Positions 1 through 5,476 of a stretch of 11,301 bases of DNA are shown here, piece after piece (position 1 is the first letter of the stretch; each line of letters begins with the position of its first letter). Location of the stretch: contig JASJBO010000237.1 of assembly GCA_030066475.1 (NCBI GenBank), forward strand, positions 1 to 11,301, read 5' to 3'. A program made the translations under genes and the position numbers. This stretch comes from Myxococcota bacterium (GTDB taxonomy: Bacteria; Myxococcota_A; UBA9160; PR03). The notes under the pieces are model-generated. The model saw nothing but the letters and a program-made list of their open reading frames with translations, did no database searches and was not told the DNA's origin.

Positions 1-469
1 GCCCGCGCACCAGCCGGACGCCGGACGCCGTGAAGGTGAGTCGGCGCTGGGGTCCCTGGATGCGGCTCGGGTCGCCGTCGCGCGACTCGGACTCGTAGTG
101 GCGCGCCTCCCGCTCGGAGAGGGTCTCGACCGAGACGCGTCCCTCGGCCCACGCGTCCATCCCCACGCTGTCCTTGGGCAGGAAGAAGCCGTAGTCCTGG
201 AATCGGATGCGGACGTGCTCGCTGCCGTCGCGCAGCATCAGCCAGCAGCCCTTCTTCTGACACACATCCGTGATGTGCCCGCGGACGAGAACGGGCCGGT
301 CCGCGAAGCGCGCGGGCTCGCGCACGATCGCCGCGAGCGGTGTCGCCTGGGAGAGACGGAGTCCGGCGCCAAAGTCCCGGCCCGGCGGCGGAGCCGCGAC
401 GTCCGCCTCGGCGACCGTCGTCAGCGGCAGGAACAGGGCGAGCAGAAGCGAAGCAACCAAAATCCTCAT
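1..469 (-). CDS. DUF4920-family secreted protein, partial (C-terminus beyond the window)
   Basis: The reading frame is open from ATG at 467-469 to the left edge and gives 156 residues without a stop. Residues 1-22 form a signal peptide (MRILVASLLLALFLPLTTVA followed by EA), so the product is probably periplasmic. The rest matches what I know of DUF4920, a small OB-fold-like domain: a GHITDVCQKKGCW stretch at 64-76 with Cys70 and Cys75, then VRIRFQDYGFFLPKD at 86-100, and a closing beta strand TFTASGVRL at 145-153. Family members usually end just after that strand, so only a few residues are probably missing. The function of the family is not established. There is no good Shine-Dalgarno sequence; a TAGATT element lies six bases before the ATG. 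The gene is divergent from the PEP-CTERM gene. I am confident of the family and have no functional call. Confidence 0.85.
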   Translation of the reverse strand, partial: MRILVASLLLALFLPLTTVAEADVAAPPPGRDFGAGLRLSQATPLAAIVREPARFADRPVLVRGHITDVCQKKGCWLMLRDGSEHVRIRFQDYGFFLPKDSVGMDAWAEGRVSVETLSEREARHYESESRDGDPSRIQGPQRRLTFTASGVRLVRG

Positions 470-475
470 GGCGAG

Positions 476-481
476 AATCTA
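476..481 (-). promoter_or_regulatory. Candidate -10 element for the DUF4920 gene
   Basis: Read on the minus strand this is TAGATT, four of six matches to TATAAT, inside CGCTAGATTCTCGCC and ending six bases before the ATG at 469. If real, transcription would begin at or next to the start codon and give a leaderless message. That fits the absence of a Shine-Dalgarno sequence. No convincing -35 box is seen. Confidence 0.35.
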
Positions 482-512
482 GCGGGTTCACGGCTCGCCC
501 GCGCTTTCGCGA

Positions 513-539
513 TTGCATGCGTCGGCGCCTGCATGGCAA
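513..539. repeat. Imperfect inverted repeat in the divergent intergenic region
   Basis: TTGCATGC (513-520) pairs with GCATGGCAA (531-539) as an 8-bp stem with one bulged G at 535 and a 10-base loop. It lies in the 170-base gap (470-639) between the divergent DUF4920 and PEP-CTERM genes, which otherwise shows only the -10 candidate near 476 and the ribosome binding site at 627. It could be an operator or a hairpin in the plus-strand leader. It could also be chance. Confidence 0.3.
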
Positions 540-626
540 GCTCCCGCCCCAGCGGTCCCGATCGCGCGGAGACCGAGCCGGAGACTCCGAGCGATGTCCA
601 GCATGCGCCACCCGGTCCGGTCGACG

Positions 627-633
627 AAGGAGG
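627..633 (+). promoter_or_regulatory. Strong ribosome binding site that fixes the PEP-CTERM gene start
   Basis: AAGGAGG lies six bases before the ATG at 640. The open frame extends much further upstream (to about 340), but only this ATG has both a Shine-Dalgarno sequence and a signal peptide directly behind it. Confidence 0.85.
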
Positions 634-639
634 AAGCTG

Positions 640-1305
640 ATGCGCATCGCGGTGTTCGCTGCGGCGATCCTGGTACTGAGCGGTGGTGCGGTGCGCGCCC
701 AGGTCGAGCTCGTCACGAACGGAACGTTCGACGAGAGCCTGGACGGCTGGAGCTTCTTCGTGGGCGCGGCGTCGTCCGTCGACTGGGACGCAGCGGACGC
801 CGACGGCGACGGCTCCTCGGGCTCGATCCGGATCGAGATCGACCCGGCGGCGCCCGGCAACACCCTCAGCCCGAACCAGTGCTTTGCGGTGCTCGGTGGC
901 GCCAGCTACGACCTGAGCGCCAGCGTGTACCAGCCCTCGTCGAGCCCGCTCGCGAGCGCGTTCCTTCGCCTGCAGTGGTACACGGAGCCCAACTGCGGCG
1001 GAGACAACCTCGGGAGCAGCGACGGCCCGGACAGCGGAACGCAGGACGCCTGGGTCTCCCTGTTCCGAGCGGCCGAGTCCCCACTCGCCGCCCGCTCGGG
1101 CCGGCTCTTCCTGACGACGTTCGAGGACCCCGACCGGACGACGCATCGCGTCGCCTCGTGGGACGACGTGAGCGTGGCACCCGAGCCCGGGGCCGCAACG
1201 AGCACCCTGGCTGCGGGTCTCGCCCTCGGCCTGCTGCGCGCGCGGAACCGCCGCTCAGCGCCGCCGCCGCAGCCACCCGAGCGTCGCCAGGCACGCCGCC
1301 GCTGA
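640..1305 (+). CDS. Secreted protein with PEP-CTERM-like sorting signal
   Basis: The gene encodes 221 residues. Residues 1-20 form a signal peptide ending VRA, with cleavage likely just before Gln21. The mature part begins VTNGTFDESLDGW (25-37), the opening usual in beta-sandwich carbohydrate-binding-like domains of exported proteins, and continues beta-rich to WDDVSVAPE at 174-182. The tail has the three parts of a PEP-CTERM signal: Pro-Glu-Pro at 181-183, a short hydrophobic segment at about 185-199 and a basic cluster RARNRR at 200-205. In known systems such tails are processed by an exosortase and often go with exopolysaccharide. Here about 16 residues follow the basic cluster (APPPQPPERRQARRR region), longer than usual. 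DADGDG at 53-58 may be a calcium-binding turn. No exosortase is present in the window. The export and sorting call is solid; the substrate is unknown. Confidence 0.8.
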   Translation: MRIAVFAAAILVLSGGAVRAQVELVTNGTFDESLDGWSFFVGAASSVDWDAADADGDGSSGSIRIEIDPAAPGNTLSPNQCFAVLGGASYDLSASVYQPSSSPLASAFLRLQWYTEPNCGGDNLGSSDGPDSGTQDAWVSLFRAAESPLAARSGRLFLTTFEDPDRTTHRVASWDDVSVAPEPGAATSTLAAGLALGLLRARNRRSAPPPQPPERRQARRR

Positions 1306-1363
1306 TCGCGCCGCCCCCGGCCCACCTGACGCTCTGCCGCGCGTACGCTAGCCCTGCCGTTGC

Positions 1364-2233
1364 ATGCAGCTCGGCGCCATCGTCCTCCTGTTCGCGCTGA
1401 TGGCCATCGTGGGGCTCGAGCTCACGGCGGCGGACTTCCGCCAGGTGGCGCGCAATCCGCGCGCGGTCTGGGTCGGTGCGCTCGGTCAGCTGACCCTGCT
1501 CCCACTCCTGGTCGGGGGCGTCCTGTACGCGACCGACTTCCCCGCCACCCTCGTGGGCGGCGCGATCCTGCTCACGGCCTCACCGGGCGCGGGCGTCTCG
1601 AACCTCTTCACGCTGGTCGGCCGCGGCAACGTGGCGTTGTCGGTCACGCTGACGGCGCTCGGATCGCTGGCCGCCGTCGCGGCGATCCCGTTGATCGTGA
1701 CGTCGGGCTTCGCGCTGCTGCTCGGGAGCGAGCTCGAGATCGAGGTGCCGGTGCGCGAGATGACCGTCCAGCTCGTGTTCGCGCTGCTGCTGCCCGTGGG
1801 GCTCGGCATGTGGCTGCGCCAGCGTCGACCCGACCTGGCGCTGCGCTGGAAGCCCTACCTCGGCCGGATCGTGGCGGTCGGGTTCGTCATCATCGTGGCG
1901 GGCGCGGTGCTGGGTCCGCAGGCGCAGGCCGAGGAGATGGCGACGCTGATCGGCCCCGGGCTGGGGCTGGCCGTGCTCTGGGGCGTGACGTCGCTCGCGG
2001 CGGGTGCGCTCACCGCGCTCGCCGCGGGCTGCCGCGGCCCGGACGCGTTCGCGATCGTCGTCGAGTTCGCGGCGAAGAACGGCACCGTGGCCTTCCTCGT
2101 CTCGCTCGCCTCGCTCGAGCGCCTGGACACCGCCTTCTTCGTGCTGCCCTACGTGGCCGTCTGCTATCCGGCCATCGGCCTGCTCGCCTGGCTGGTTCGC
2201 CGGCGACACCCCGAGGCGGTGCCGATCGTCTAG
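1364..2233 (+). CDS. Bile acid:sodium symporter (BASS) family transporter
   Basis: This is a 289-residue, very hydrophobic inner-membrane protein with about eight to nine predicted helices. A BASS-type crossover segment is visible at 73-93 (SPGAGVSN, then RGNVALS). The second signature, normally E-x-G-x-Q-N, appears at 234-239 as EFAAKN, with Ala for Gly and Lys238 for the Gln that helps coordinate sodium in characterised members. BASS proteins carry bile acids, keto acids or other organic anions with sodium; the substrate here cannot be told. ATG at 1364 is the first start after an in-frame TAG at 1349, so no longer N-terminus exists, and the protein is a little shorter than many relatives. 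It has no Shine-Dalgarno sequence. The gene stands 58 bases behind the PEP-CTERM gene and converges on hspQ. Confidence 0.88.
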   Translation: MQLGAIVLLFALMAIVGLELTAADFRQVARNPRAVWVGALGQLTLLPLLVGGVLYATDFPATLVGGAILLTASPGAGVSNLFTLVGRGNVALSVTLTALGSLAAVAAIPLIVTSGFALLLGSELEIEVPVREMTVQLVFALLLPVGLGMWLRQRRPDLALRWKPYLGRIVAVGFVIIVAGAVLGPQAQAEEMATLIGPGLGLAVLWGVTSLAAGALTALAAGCRGPDAFAIVVEFAAKNGTVAFLVSLASLERLDTAFFVLPYVAVCYPAIGLLAWLVRRRHPEAVPIV

Positions 2234-2236
2234 AGC

Positions 2237-2264
2237 GGGCACCGCGGCGCCGATCGACGTGCCC
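2237..2264. terminator. Candidate bidirectional terminator between convergent genes
   Basis: GGGCAC (2237-2242) and GTGCCC (2259-2264) form a perfect 6-bp stem around a 16-base loop that holds the palindrome GGCGCC. It begins four bases after the stop of the BASS gene and lies in the 39-base gap before the end of hspQ. There is no T-tract on either side, so it is not a classical intrinsic terminator. Confidence 0.35.
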
Positions 2265-2272
2265 AGGCGGGC

Positions 2273-2608
2273 TCAGTGCTCGACGCGCACCGCGCGAGAC
2301 TGGTAATGGCCGCCGCGGGGCGGCCCATCGAACAGCTTCGAGATCTGCGGATGCCGGCACGGTCCGCCCTCCGGATCGGGCTCGAGGTTCTGCTCGGAGA
2401 CGTAGGCGACGTACGTGGCCTGCTCGTTCTCGGCCAGCACGTGGTAGTAGGGCTGGTCCTTGGCGGGCCGCACCTCCTCGGGAATCGACTGCCACCACTC
2501 CTCGGTGTTCGCGAAGGTGGGATCGACGTCGAAGATCACGCCCCGGAACGGGAAGAACCGGTGCTTGACGATCTGTCCGATGGCGTAGCGGGCGTCGCGG
2601 GCAGACAT
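2273..2608 (-). CDS. hspQ: HspQ-like protein (YccV / hemimethylated-DNA-binding domain)
   Basis: The gene encodes 111 residues, close to the roughly 105 of E. coli HspQ. Family features run in order: YAIGQIVKHRFFPFRGVIFDVD (8-29), then Pro-rich and acidic residues, YYHVLAE at 54-60, and YVAYVSEQNLEPD at 66-78 (the YLAEANL-like segment). In E. coli HspQ is a heat-shock protein that acts as a Lon specificity factor and was first described as binding hemimethylated oriC. Whether this one does either is inference. The start is ATG at 2606-2608, which places the domain right at the N-terminus. The nearest Shine-Dalgarno-like GGAGG is about 19 bases upstream, too far to be standard. The gene sits behind a structured 138-base intergenic region on the same strand. 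Confidence 0.85.
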   Translation of the reverse strand: MSARDARYAIGQIVKHRFFPFRGVIFDVDPTFANTEEWWQSIPEEVRPAKDQPYYHVLAENEQATYVAYVSEQNLEPDPEGGPCRHPQISKLFDGPPRGGHYQSRAVRVEH

Positions 2609-2611
2609 CGG

Positions 2612-2746
2612 CGTAGAGCTCGTAGCACCTCCGGGTCCAGCTGGAAGACTAGCTCGTGGACTTCGTTCGGCTTCGCCTCACTGCGCGCGCCCTTCGGGCG
2701 CTTGCAGGGGGCTTCTGCCGCGCACGCTCCTACCGCTAGCACGCGT
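2612..2746 (-). other. Intergenic region with clustered potential RNA hairpins upstream of hspQ
   Basis: Read on the minus strand, several hairpins sit close together. At 2682-2724 a compact three-way junction is possible: an outer stem TGCGC/GCGCA (2720-2724 with 2682-2686), a hairpin GCAG/CTGC (2704-2718) and a perfect hairpin GCGCCC-GAA-GGGCGC (2687-2701). A short GGC-GAA-GCC follows at 2669-2677 and a palindrome TCCAGCTGGA at 2636-2645. The base composition is less G/C-biased than the genes. The stretch could be a structured hspQ leader, a small RNA, the end of the upstream message or a copy of a dispersed repeat. An open frame crosses it (from 2742), but it uses CTA four times and other codons rare in the neighbouring genes, so I do not call it a gene. 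Confidence 0.4.
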
Positions 2747-3157
2747 TCACGCCGGCGCGCGCGCGGCTCCGAGCCGGCGGACCCCGATCGTCTGGAGCAC
2801 CGCGAAGACCAGCACCACGTTCGCGACGGCCAGCGCCGCGGTCGCCCCCGCGCGAGTGAACGCTTCGGCGAAGACCAGCAGCAGCGTGCCGGCCACCCAC
2901 GCGAGGTCGGCGCCGATCACGATCACGGCGAGCCGGACCGGGAGCGCCGGTCGCGACGCCAGCCACACCAGCGCTGCGGCGAACCCCAGCAGGTTCAGCC
3001 CGACGAAGGTGACGAGCAGCGGCGGTGCCACGCCGAGGAAGTCGGCGATCGGCGCGCCCGCCAGCGCGAAAAGCACACCGGACAGCGTCGAGAAGGCGGC
3101 GTTCGCGCGCAGGCTGTTGCGCAGGAAGGCAGCGCGGTCGGGAGCCGAATCGATCAT
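2747..3157 (-). CDS. Four-helix inner-membrane protein of unknown function
   Basis: The gene encodes 136 residues. I do not recognise the family. Four hydrophobic segments are visible at about 23-40, 45-67, 72-95 and 104-125, with short loops and a basic C-terminus (RRLGAARAPA). The N-terminal 20 residues (MIDSAPDRAAFLRNSLRANA) are polar and probably cytoplasmic. The start is ATG at 3155-3157, preceded by GGAGG seven bases upstream. That ATG overlaps the TGA of the TetR gene as ATGA, a typical translational coupling arrangement, so the two proteins are probably made together and this protein is probably the regulator's target. Small TetR-linked membrane proteins are often involved in envelope stress or resistance, but nothing in the sequence proves this. 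Confidence 0.75.
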   Translation of the reverse strand: MIDSAPDRAAFLRNSLRANAAFSTLSGVLFALAGAPIADFLGVAPPLLVTFVGLNLLGFAAALVWLASRPALPVRLAVIVIGADLAWVAGTLLLVFAEAFTRAGATAALAVANVVLVFAVLQTIGVRRLGAARAPA

Positions 3158-3789
3158 CGGGAGGCCTCCGTTCGGGTCTCGGGTTCGGGTCGGGCGGCGG
3201 CACCCGCCAGCAGCTCGTCGAGCGCGCGGCGGGCGGTGGAGAAGGCGTCTTCCTCGTCGAGGAGCTCGCGACGCAGGTTCGCCTCCTGCGCCAGCGCGTG
3301 GAGCGAGAAGGCGAGCGCGGCGGCGCCGACGCCCGGGCGCAGCTCGCCCAGCCGCTCGGCGAGCCGGGCCTGCTCCTCGAGCAGGCGGACGAAGCGGCGC
3401 GTATGGCGCGCCACGGCGTCGCGCACCGGACCCGGACGTCCGGCGAAGTCGTGGCCCGCCGCGGCGAAGAAGCAGCCGCCCCGGTAGTCGATGGCGGCCA
3501 GGTGGTCGAGCCAGGCCTCGCACAGCGCGCGCAGGCGGGCGAGACCGGGCTCCGTCCGGGTCTCGGCGGGCGCGAGCGGGTCGGCGTAGGCCGCGGCGGC
3601 GAAGCCGACGACGGCGAGCTGGAGCGCCTGCTTCGAGTCGAAGTGGGCGGCGACGCCCGCCTTGGTGAGCCCCACCTCGGCCGCGAGCCGGCTCAGCGAG
3701 AGGCTCTCGAGGCCCTCGGCGGTGCTGAGATCGGCCGCAGCCGACAGAATCTGCCGGCGGCGGCGCGCTCCGTGGCTCTCCCTCGGCAC
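3154..3789 (-). CDS. TetR/AcrR-family transcriptional regulator
   Basis: The gene encodes 211 residues. The N-terminal DNA-binding domain is clear: RRRRQILSAAADL (9-21), then a helix-turn-helix at about 31-53 with LSRLAAEVGLTKAGVAAHF (the usual VS..G...LY.HF pattern). The C-terminal ligand domain (about 75-195) is helical and contains RGGCFFAAAGHDFAGRPGPVRD (103-124), a motif seen in the YxaF/LmrA-like branch of TetR repressors. The start is GTG at 3787-3789; it gives the normal 10-residue lead before the first helix and no better start exists. There is no Shine-Dalgarno sequence, and a -10-like TATATT ends nine bases before the GTG, so the message may be nearly leaderless. The gene overlaps the following membrane-protein gene by ATGA. 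An inverted repeat over the promoter suggests self-repression. The ligand is unknown. Confidence 0.9.
   Translation of the reverse strand: MPRESHGARRRRQILSAAADLSTAEGLESLSLSRLAAEVGLTKAGVAAHFDSKQALQLAVVGFAAAAYADPLAPAETRTEPGLARLRALCEAWLDHLAAIDYRGGCFFAAAGHDFAGRPGPVRDAVARHTRRFVRLLEEQARLAERLGELRPGVGAAALAFSLHALAQEANLRRELLDEEDAFSTARRALDELLAGAAARPEPETRTEASR
3165..3169 (-). promoter_or_regulatory. Ribosome binding site for the four-helix membrane protein
   Basis: GGAGG on the minus strand lies seven bases before the ATG at 3157, inside the last codons of the TetR gene. It supports this start and indicates that translation is initiated afresh at the ATGA overlap. Confidence 0.7.
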
Positions 3790-3798
3790 GAGGCAGAG

Positions 3799-3824
3799 AA
3801 TATACGCCCGTGTCTATTTTTCAA
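3799..3824 (-). promoter_or_regulatory. TetR promoter with overlapping inverted-repeat operator
   Basis: An A/T-rich island (about 3797-3841) interrupts the very GC-rich surroundings. On the minus strand it shows TTGAAA (3819-3824) and TATATT (3799-3804), separated by only 14 bases, which is short for a -35/-10 pair. Bases 3799-3818 form an imperfect palindrome AATAGAC-N6-GTATATT, with six of seven positions matching between half-sites. It covers the -10 and the whole spacer. That size and the AGAC core resemble operators of TetR-family repressors. A separate perfect palindrome TACGATCGTA lies just upstream at 3825-3834. Confidence 0.55.
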
Positions 3825-3842
3825 TACGATCGTAAATATTCT

Positions 3843-4619
3843 TCACTGGGTGATCCGGACCGGCACCCAGGTGTTCAGAATGCGCTCCACGCTCCCGTCG
3901 ACCCGCCAGCGCCGCGCCAGCGCATCGAGCCGCAGCGCCAGATCGCGGTCGCCCGGGCGCACCGCCCAGGCCAGCCACTCCTCGGTGAGCGGCCGGTACA
4001 GCCCCATCAGGTCGCGCTCCTGCAGGTCCATCCCGAGCCGCCAGGCGGTGGGTGCGTCGTGGATGAAGAAGTCGATCCGACCCTCGCGCAGCGCCTGCTC
4101 CGCGGCCGCTACCGAGTCGAGCGCGACGGGGCGGGCCTCGCGCAGCGACCCCCGCACCAGCGTCTCGCCGGTCGTCCCCGCCACGAAGCCCACCCGCATG
4201 CCCGCGCGCCGGAGCTGCGAGGGCGGGCCCAGCGTGGGCACCCGGCTGCGGCGGATCATGGCCATCTGCCCGACCCGCACGTAGGGCTCGATGAAGCGCA
4301 CGCGGCGGCGCCGCTCCGGGGTGATCGAGAGCCCGGCCATGATCACGTCGATCCGGCCCGCTTCGAGGGCCTCGATCAGCTCGCTGCGCTCCATCGGCAC
4401 GAAGCGGATGCGCCGCCCCAGCTCCTCGCCGACCCGGTGCGCCAGGTCCGCCTCGACGCCCACGATGCGGCCCGACGACTCGAACACGAGCGGGGGGTAG
4501 TCGGTGTGGACGCCCACCCGCAGGTCGCCGGGCAGGGCCACGCGCCCTCCGCTGCAGCCCGCCGCGAGCAGCAGGGCCAGGCCCAGGCGCGCCCAGCCGG
4601 TCCGCCTCCGCTCAGCCAA
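3843..4619 (-). CDS. Family-3 solute-binding lipoprotein
   Basis: The gene encodes 258 residues. The N-terminus is basic, then hydrophobic, ending in the lipobox LAAGC with Cys22, so the product should be an acylated envelope lipoprotein. The rest is one SBP_bac_3 domain: LRVGVHTDYPPLVF (33-46), GVEADLAHRVGEELG (54-68), a PERRRRVRFIEPY segment (101-113) and an ALREGRIDFFIHD hinge region (176-188). Such domains bind amino acids or similar small molecules and feed ABC permeases or signalling partners. No permease or ATPase gene is next to it, so it may work with another system or as a sensor. The start is TTG at 4617-4619, the first start in this frame; it overlaps the last eight bases of the EEP gene (TTGGCTGA), pointing to coupled translation. 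Its fold is the same as the two domains in the divergent transglycosylase. Confidence 0.85.
   Translation of the reverse strand: MAERRRTGWARLGLALLLAAGCSGGRVALPGDLRVGVHTDYPPLVFESSGRIVGVEADLAHRVGEELGRRIRFVPMERSELIEALEAGRIDVIMAGLSITPERRRRVRFIEPYVRVGQMAMIRRSRVPTLGPPSQLRRAGMRVGFVAGTTGETLVRGSLREARPVALDSVAAAEQALREGRIDFFIHDAPTAWRLGMDLQERDLMGLYRPLTEEWLAWAVRPGDRDLALRLDALARRWRVDGSVERILNTWVPVRITQ
3846..3870 (-). terminator. Weak terminator-like hairpin at the end of the solute-binding lipoprotein gene
   Basis: CTGGGTG and CACCCAG form a perfect 7-bp stem with an 11-base loop that can itself pair CCGG with CCGG. The stem lies over the last codons and is followed by TGAAGAATATTT, which is A/T-rich but not a true T-tract. 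It may limit read-through into the TetR gene 53 bases downstream, or be a coincidence of coding sequence. Confidence 0.3.
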
Positions 4620-5427
4620 CGAGAGGCTCGGTGCGGAAGGTGGCGAACACGCCGAAGTGGTCGCTCGGCCAGACCCCGTCCTTCTCGTCGTCGCAGACCA
4701 CGCGGCAGCGTTCGACCAGGCCCAGGCCCTGGCGCGTGGGGTAGCCGCTGAAGACGTAGTCGATGCGGCGCTCGGGCTCGAGGTTGGCGCGCGCCCACGG
4801 GTTGCGGTTCGACCAGGTGAGGCCGTCGCCTCCCTCCCCCGCCACGCGCCAGGCGTCGTGGAAGTAGACGCTCTTGCCCGCCACGGCGTGCCCGCCGGTC
4901 AGGAAGCGGATCTCGTCGGCGTCGGGCTCGGCGTTGAAGTCGCCCACCAGGATCGGCGGGAAGCCGCCCTTCGGGCGCAGCCCGATCGCCTGGAGCGCGA
5001 CCGCGTGCGCCTGCCGCTCGCGCGTGTCGCCGTGGTGGAGACGCCAGTTCAAGTGCGTGCAGGTGAAGCCCAGCGCGCCGAACGGCGCGTCGATCTCGAC
5101 GCTCAGCGCCGCCCGGGTCTCGCCGTCGCCCCGATCGGGCAGCGACAGCGGGTGGCGCGCCGTGATCGGCCAGCGGCTCGCGATCGCGTTGCCGAACTCG
5201 TGCTCCCGGTCGCCGCGCCCGATCGGGCTGGCCGCGACGTAGTCCCGGTGGGGGAGCCGGTCCTCGAGCAGCTCGGCGAGCTGGTCGAAGTGGTCGCTCC
5301 GCAACACCTCCTGGAAGCCCGCGACGTCGGGATCCAGGCGGTCGAGCCAGTCGCGGATGCGCTCGGCGCGCGCGGCCCACGGCCCCGAGTCGTGCCAGAG
5401 GTTGAGGCTCAGCACCGCGAGCGTCAC
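4612..5427 (-). CDS. Endonuclease/exonuclease/phosphatase (EEP) family protein
   Basis: The gene encodes 271 residues from GTG at 5425-5427. The frame is open further upstream, but the fold begins exactly at TLAVLSLNLWHD, and an earlier start would run into the divergent gene. The metal-dependent EEP catalytic set is complete: Asn9 in LSLNLW, Glu40 in VAGFQEV, His125 in CTHLNW, Asp163 and Asn165 in VGDFNAEPD, Asp223 in RIDYVFS, and Asp256-His257 in WPSDHFGVFA. The family cleaves phosphodiester or phosphomonoester bonds in DNA, RNA, sphingolipids or inositol phosphates; the substrate here is not evident. No signal peptide is seen, so it is probably cytoplasmic. The upstream promoter region is shared with the transglycosylase gene, and the stop overlaps the start of the solute-binding lipoprotein gene. 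Confidence 0.88.
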   Translation of the reverse strand: MTLAVLSLNLWHDSGPWAARAERIRDWLDRLDPDVAGFQEVLRSDHFDQLAELLEDRLPHRDYVAASPIGRGDREHEFGNAIASRWPITARHPLSLPDRGDGETRAALSVEIDAPFGALGFTCTHLNWRLHHGDTRERQAHAVALQAIGLRPKGGFPPILVGDFNAEPDADEIRFLTGGHAVAGKSVYFHDAWRVAGEGGDGLTWSNRNPWARANLEPERRIDYVFSGYPTRQGLGLVERCRVVCDDEKDGVWPSDHFGVFATFRTEPLVG

Positions 5428-5438
5428 GGCGGAGTCGA

Positions 5439-5470
5439 GTAGCACAGTCCACCCGGGGCTGTGCCACACT
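5439..5470. promoter_or_regulatory. Divergent promoter region with outward-facing TGTGC(C/T)AC elements
   Basis: GCACAG (5442-5447) and CTGTGC (5459-5464) are a perfect inverted repeat with an 11-base centre. Read outward, the two strands give CTGTGCCACACT (plus, six bases before the ATG at 5477) and CTGTGCTACTCG (minus, before the GTG at 5427). Each looks like an extended -10 element, and each lies where the -35 of the other would fall. The gap between the two start codons is only 49 bases. Alternatively the repeat is an operator that controls both genes. Confidence 0.45.
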
Positions 5471-5476
5471 GCGCAG

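Noticed and set aside
340..639. An N-terminal extension of the PEP-CTERM protein
   Set aside because: The extension is Arg/Pro-rich, has no ribosome binding site, and would bury the signal peptide that starts at 640 behind a strong Shine-Dalgarno sequence.
1360..2568. A 402-codon plus-strand frame overlapping the BASS gene and hspQ
   Set aside because: The translation is Arg/Ala/Gly-rich without domain character, while the overlapping BASS frame gives a clear multi-helix transporter.
2536..2742. A 68-codon minus-strand frame before and overlapping hspQ, with a short lipoprotein-like start
   Set aside because: It has four CTA codons and many A-ending codons, unlike every neighbouring gene, no ribosome binding site, and it ends inside hspQ in another frame. 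I treat the stretch as non-coding structured sequence, though a foreign small gene cannot be excluded.
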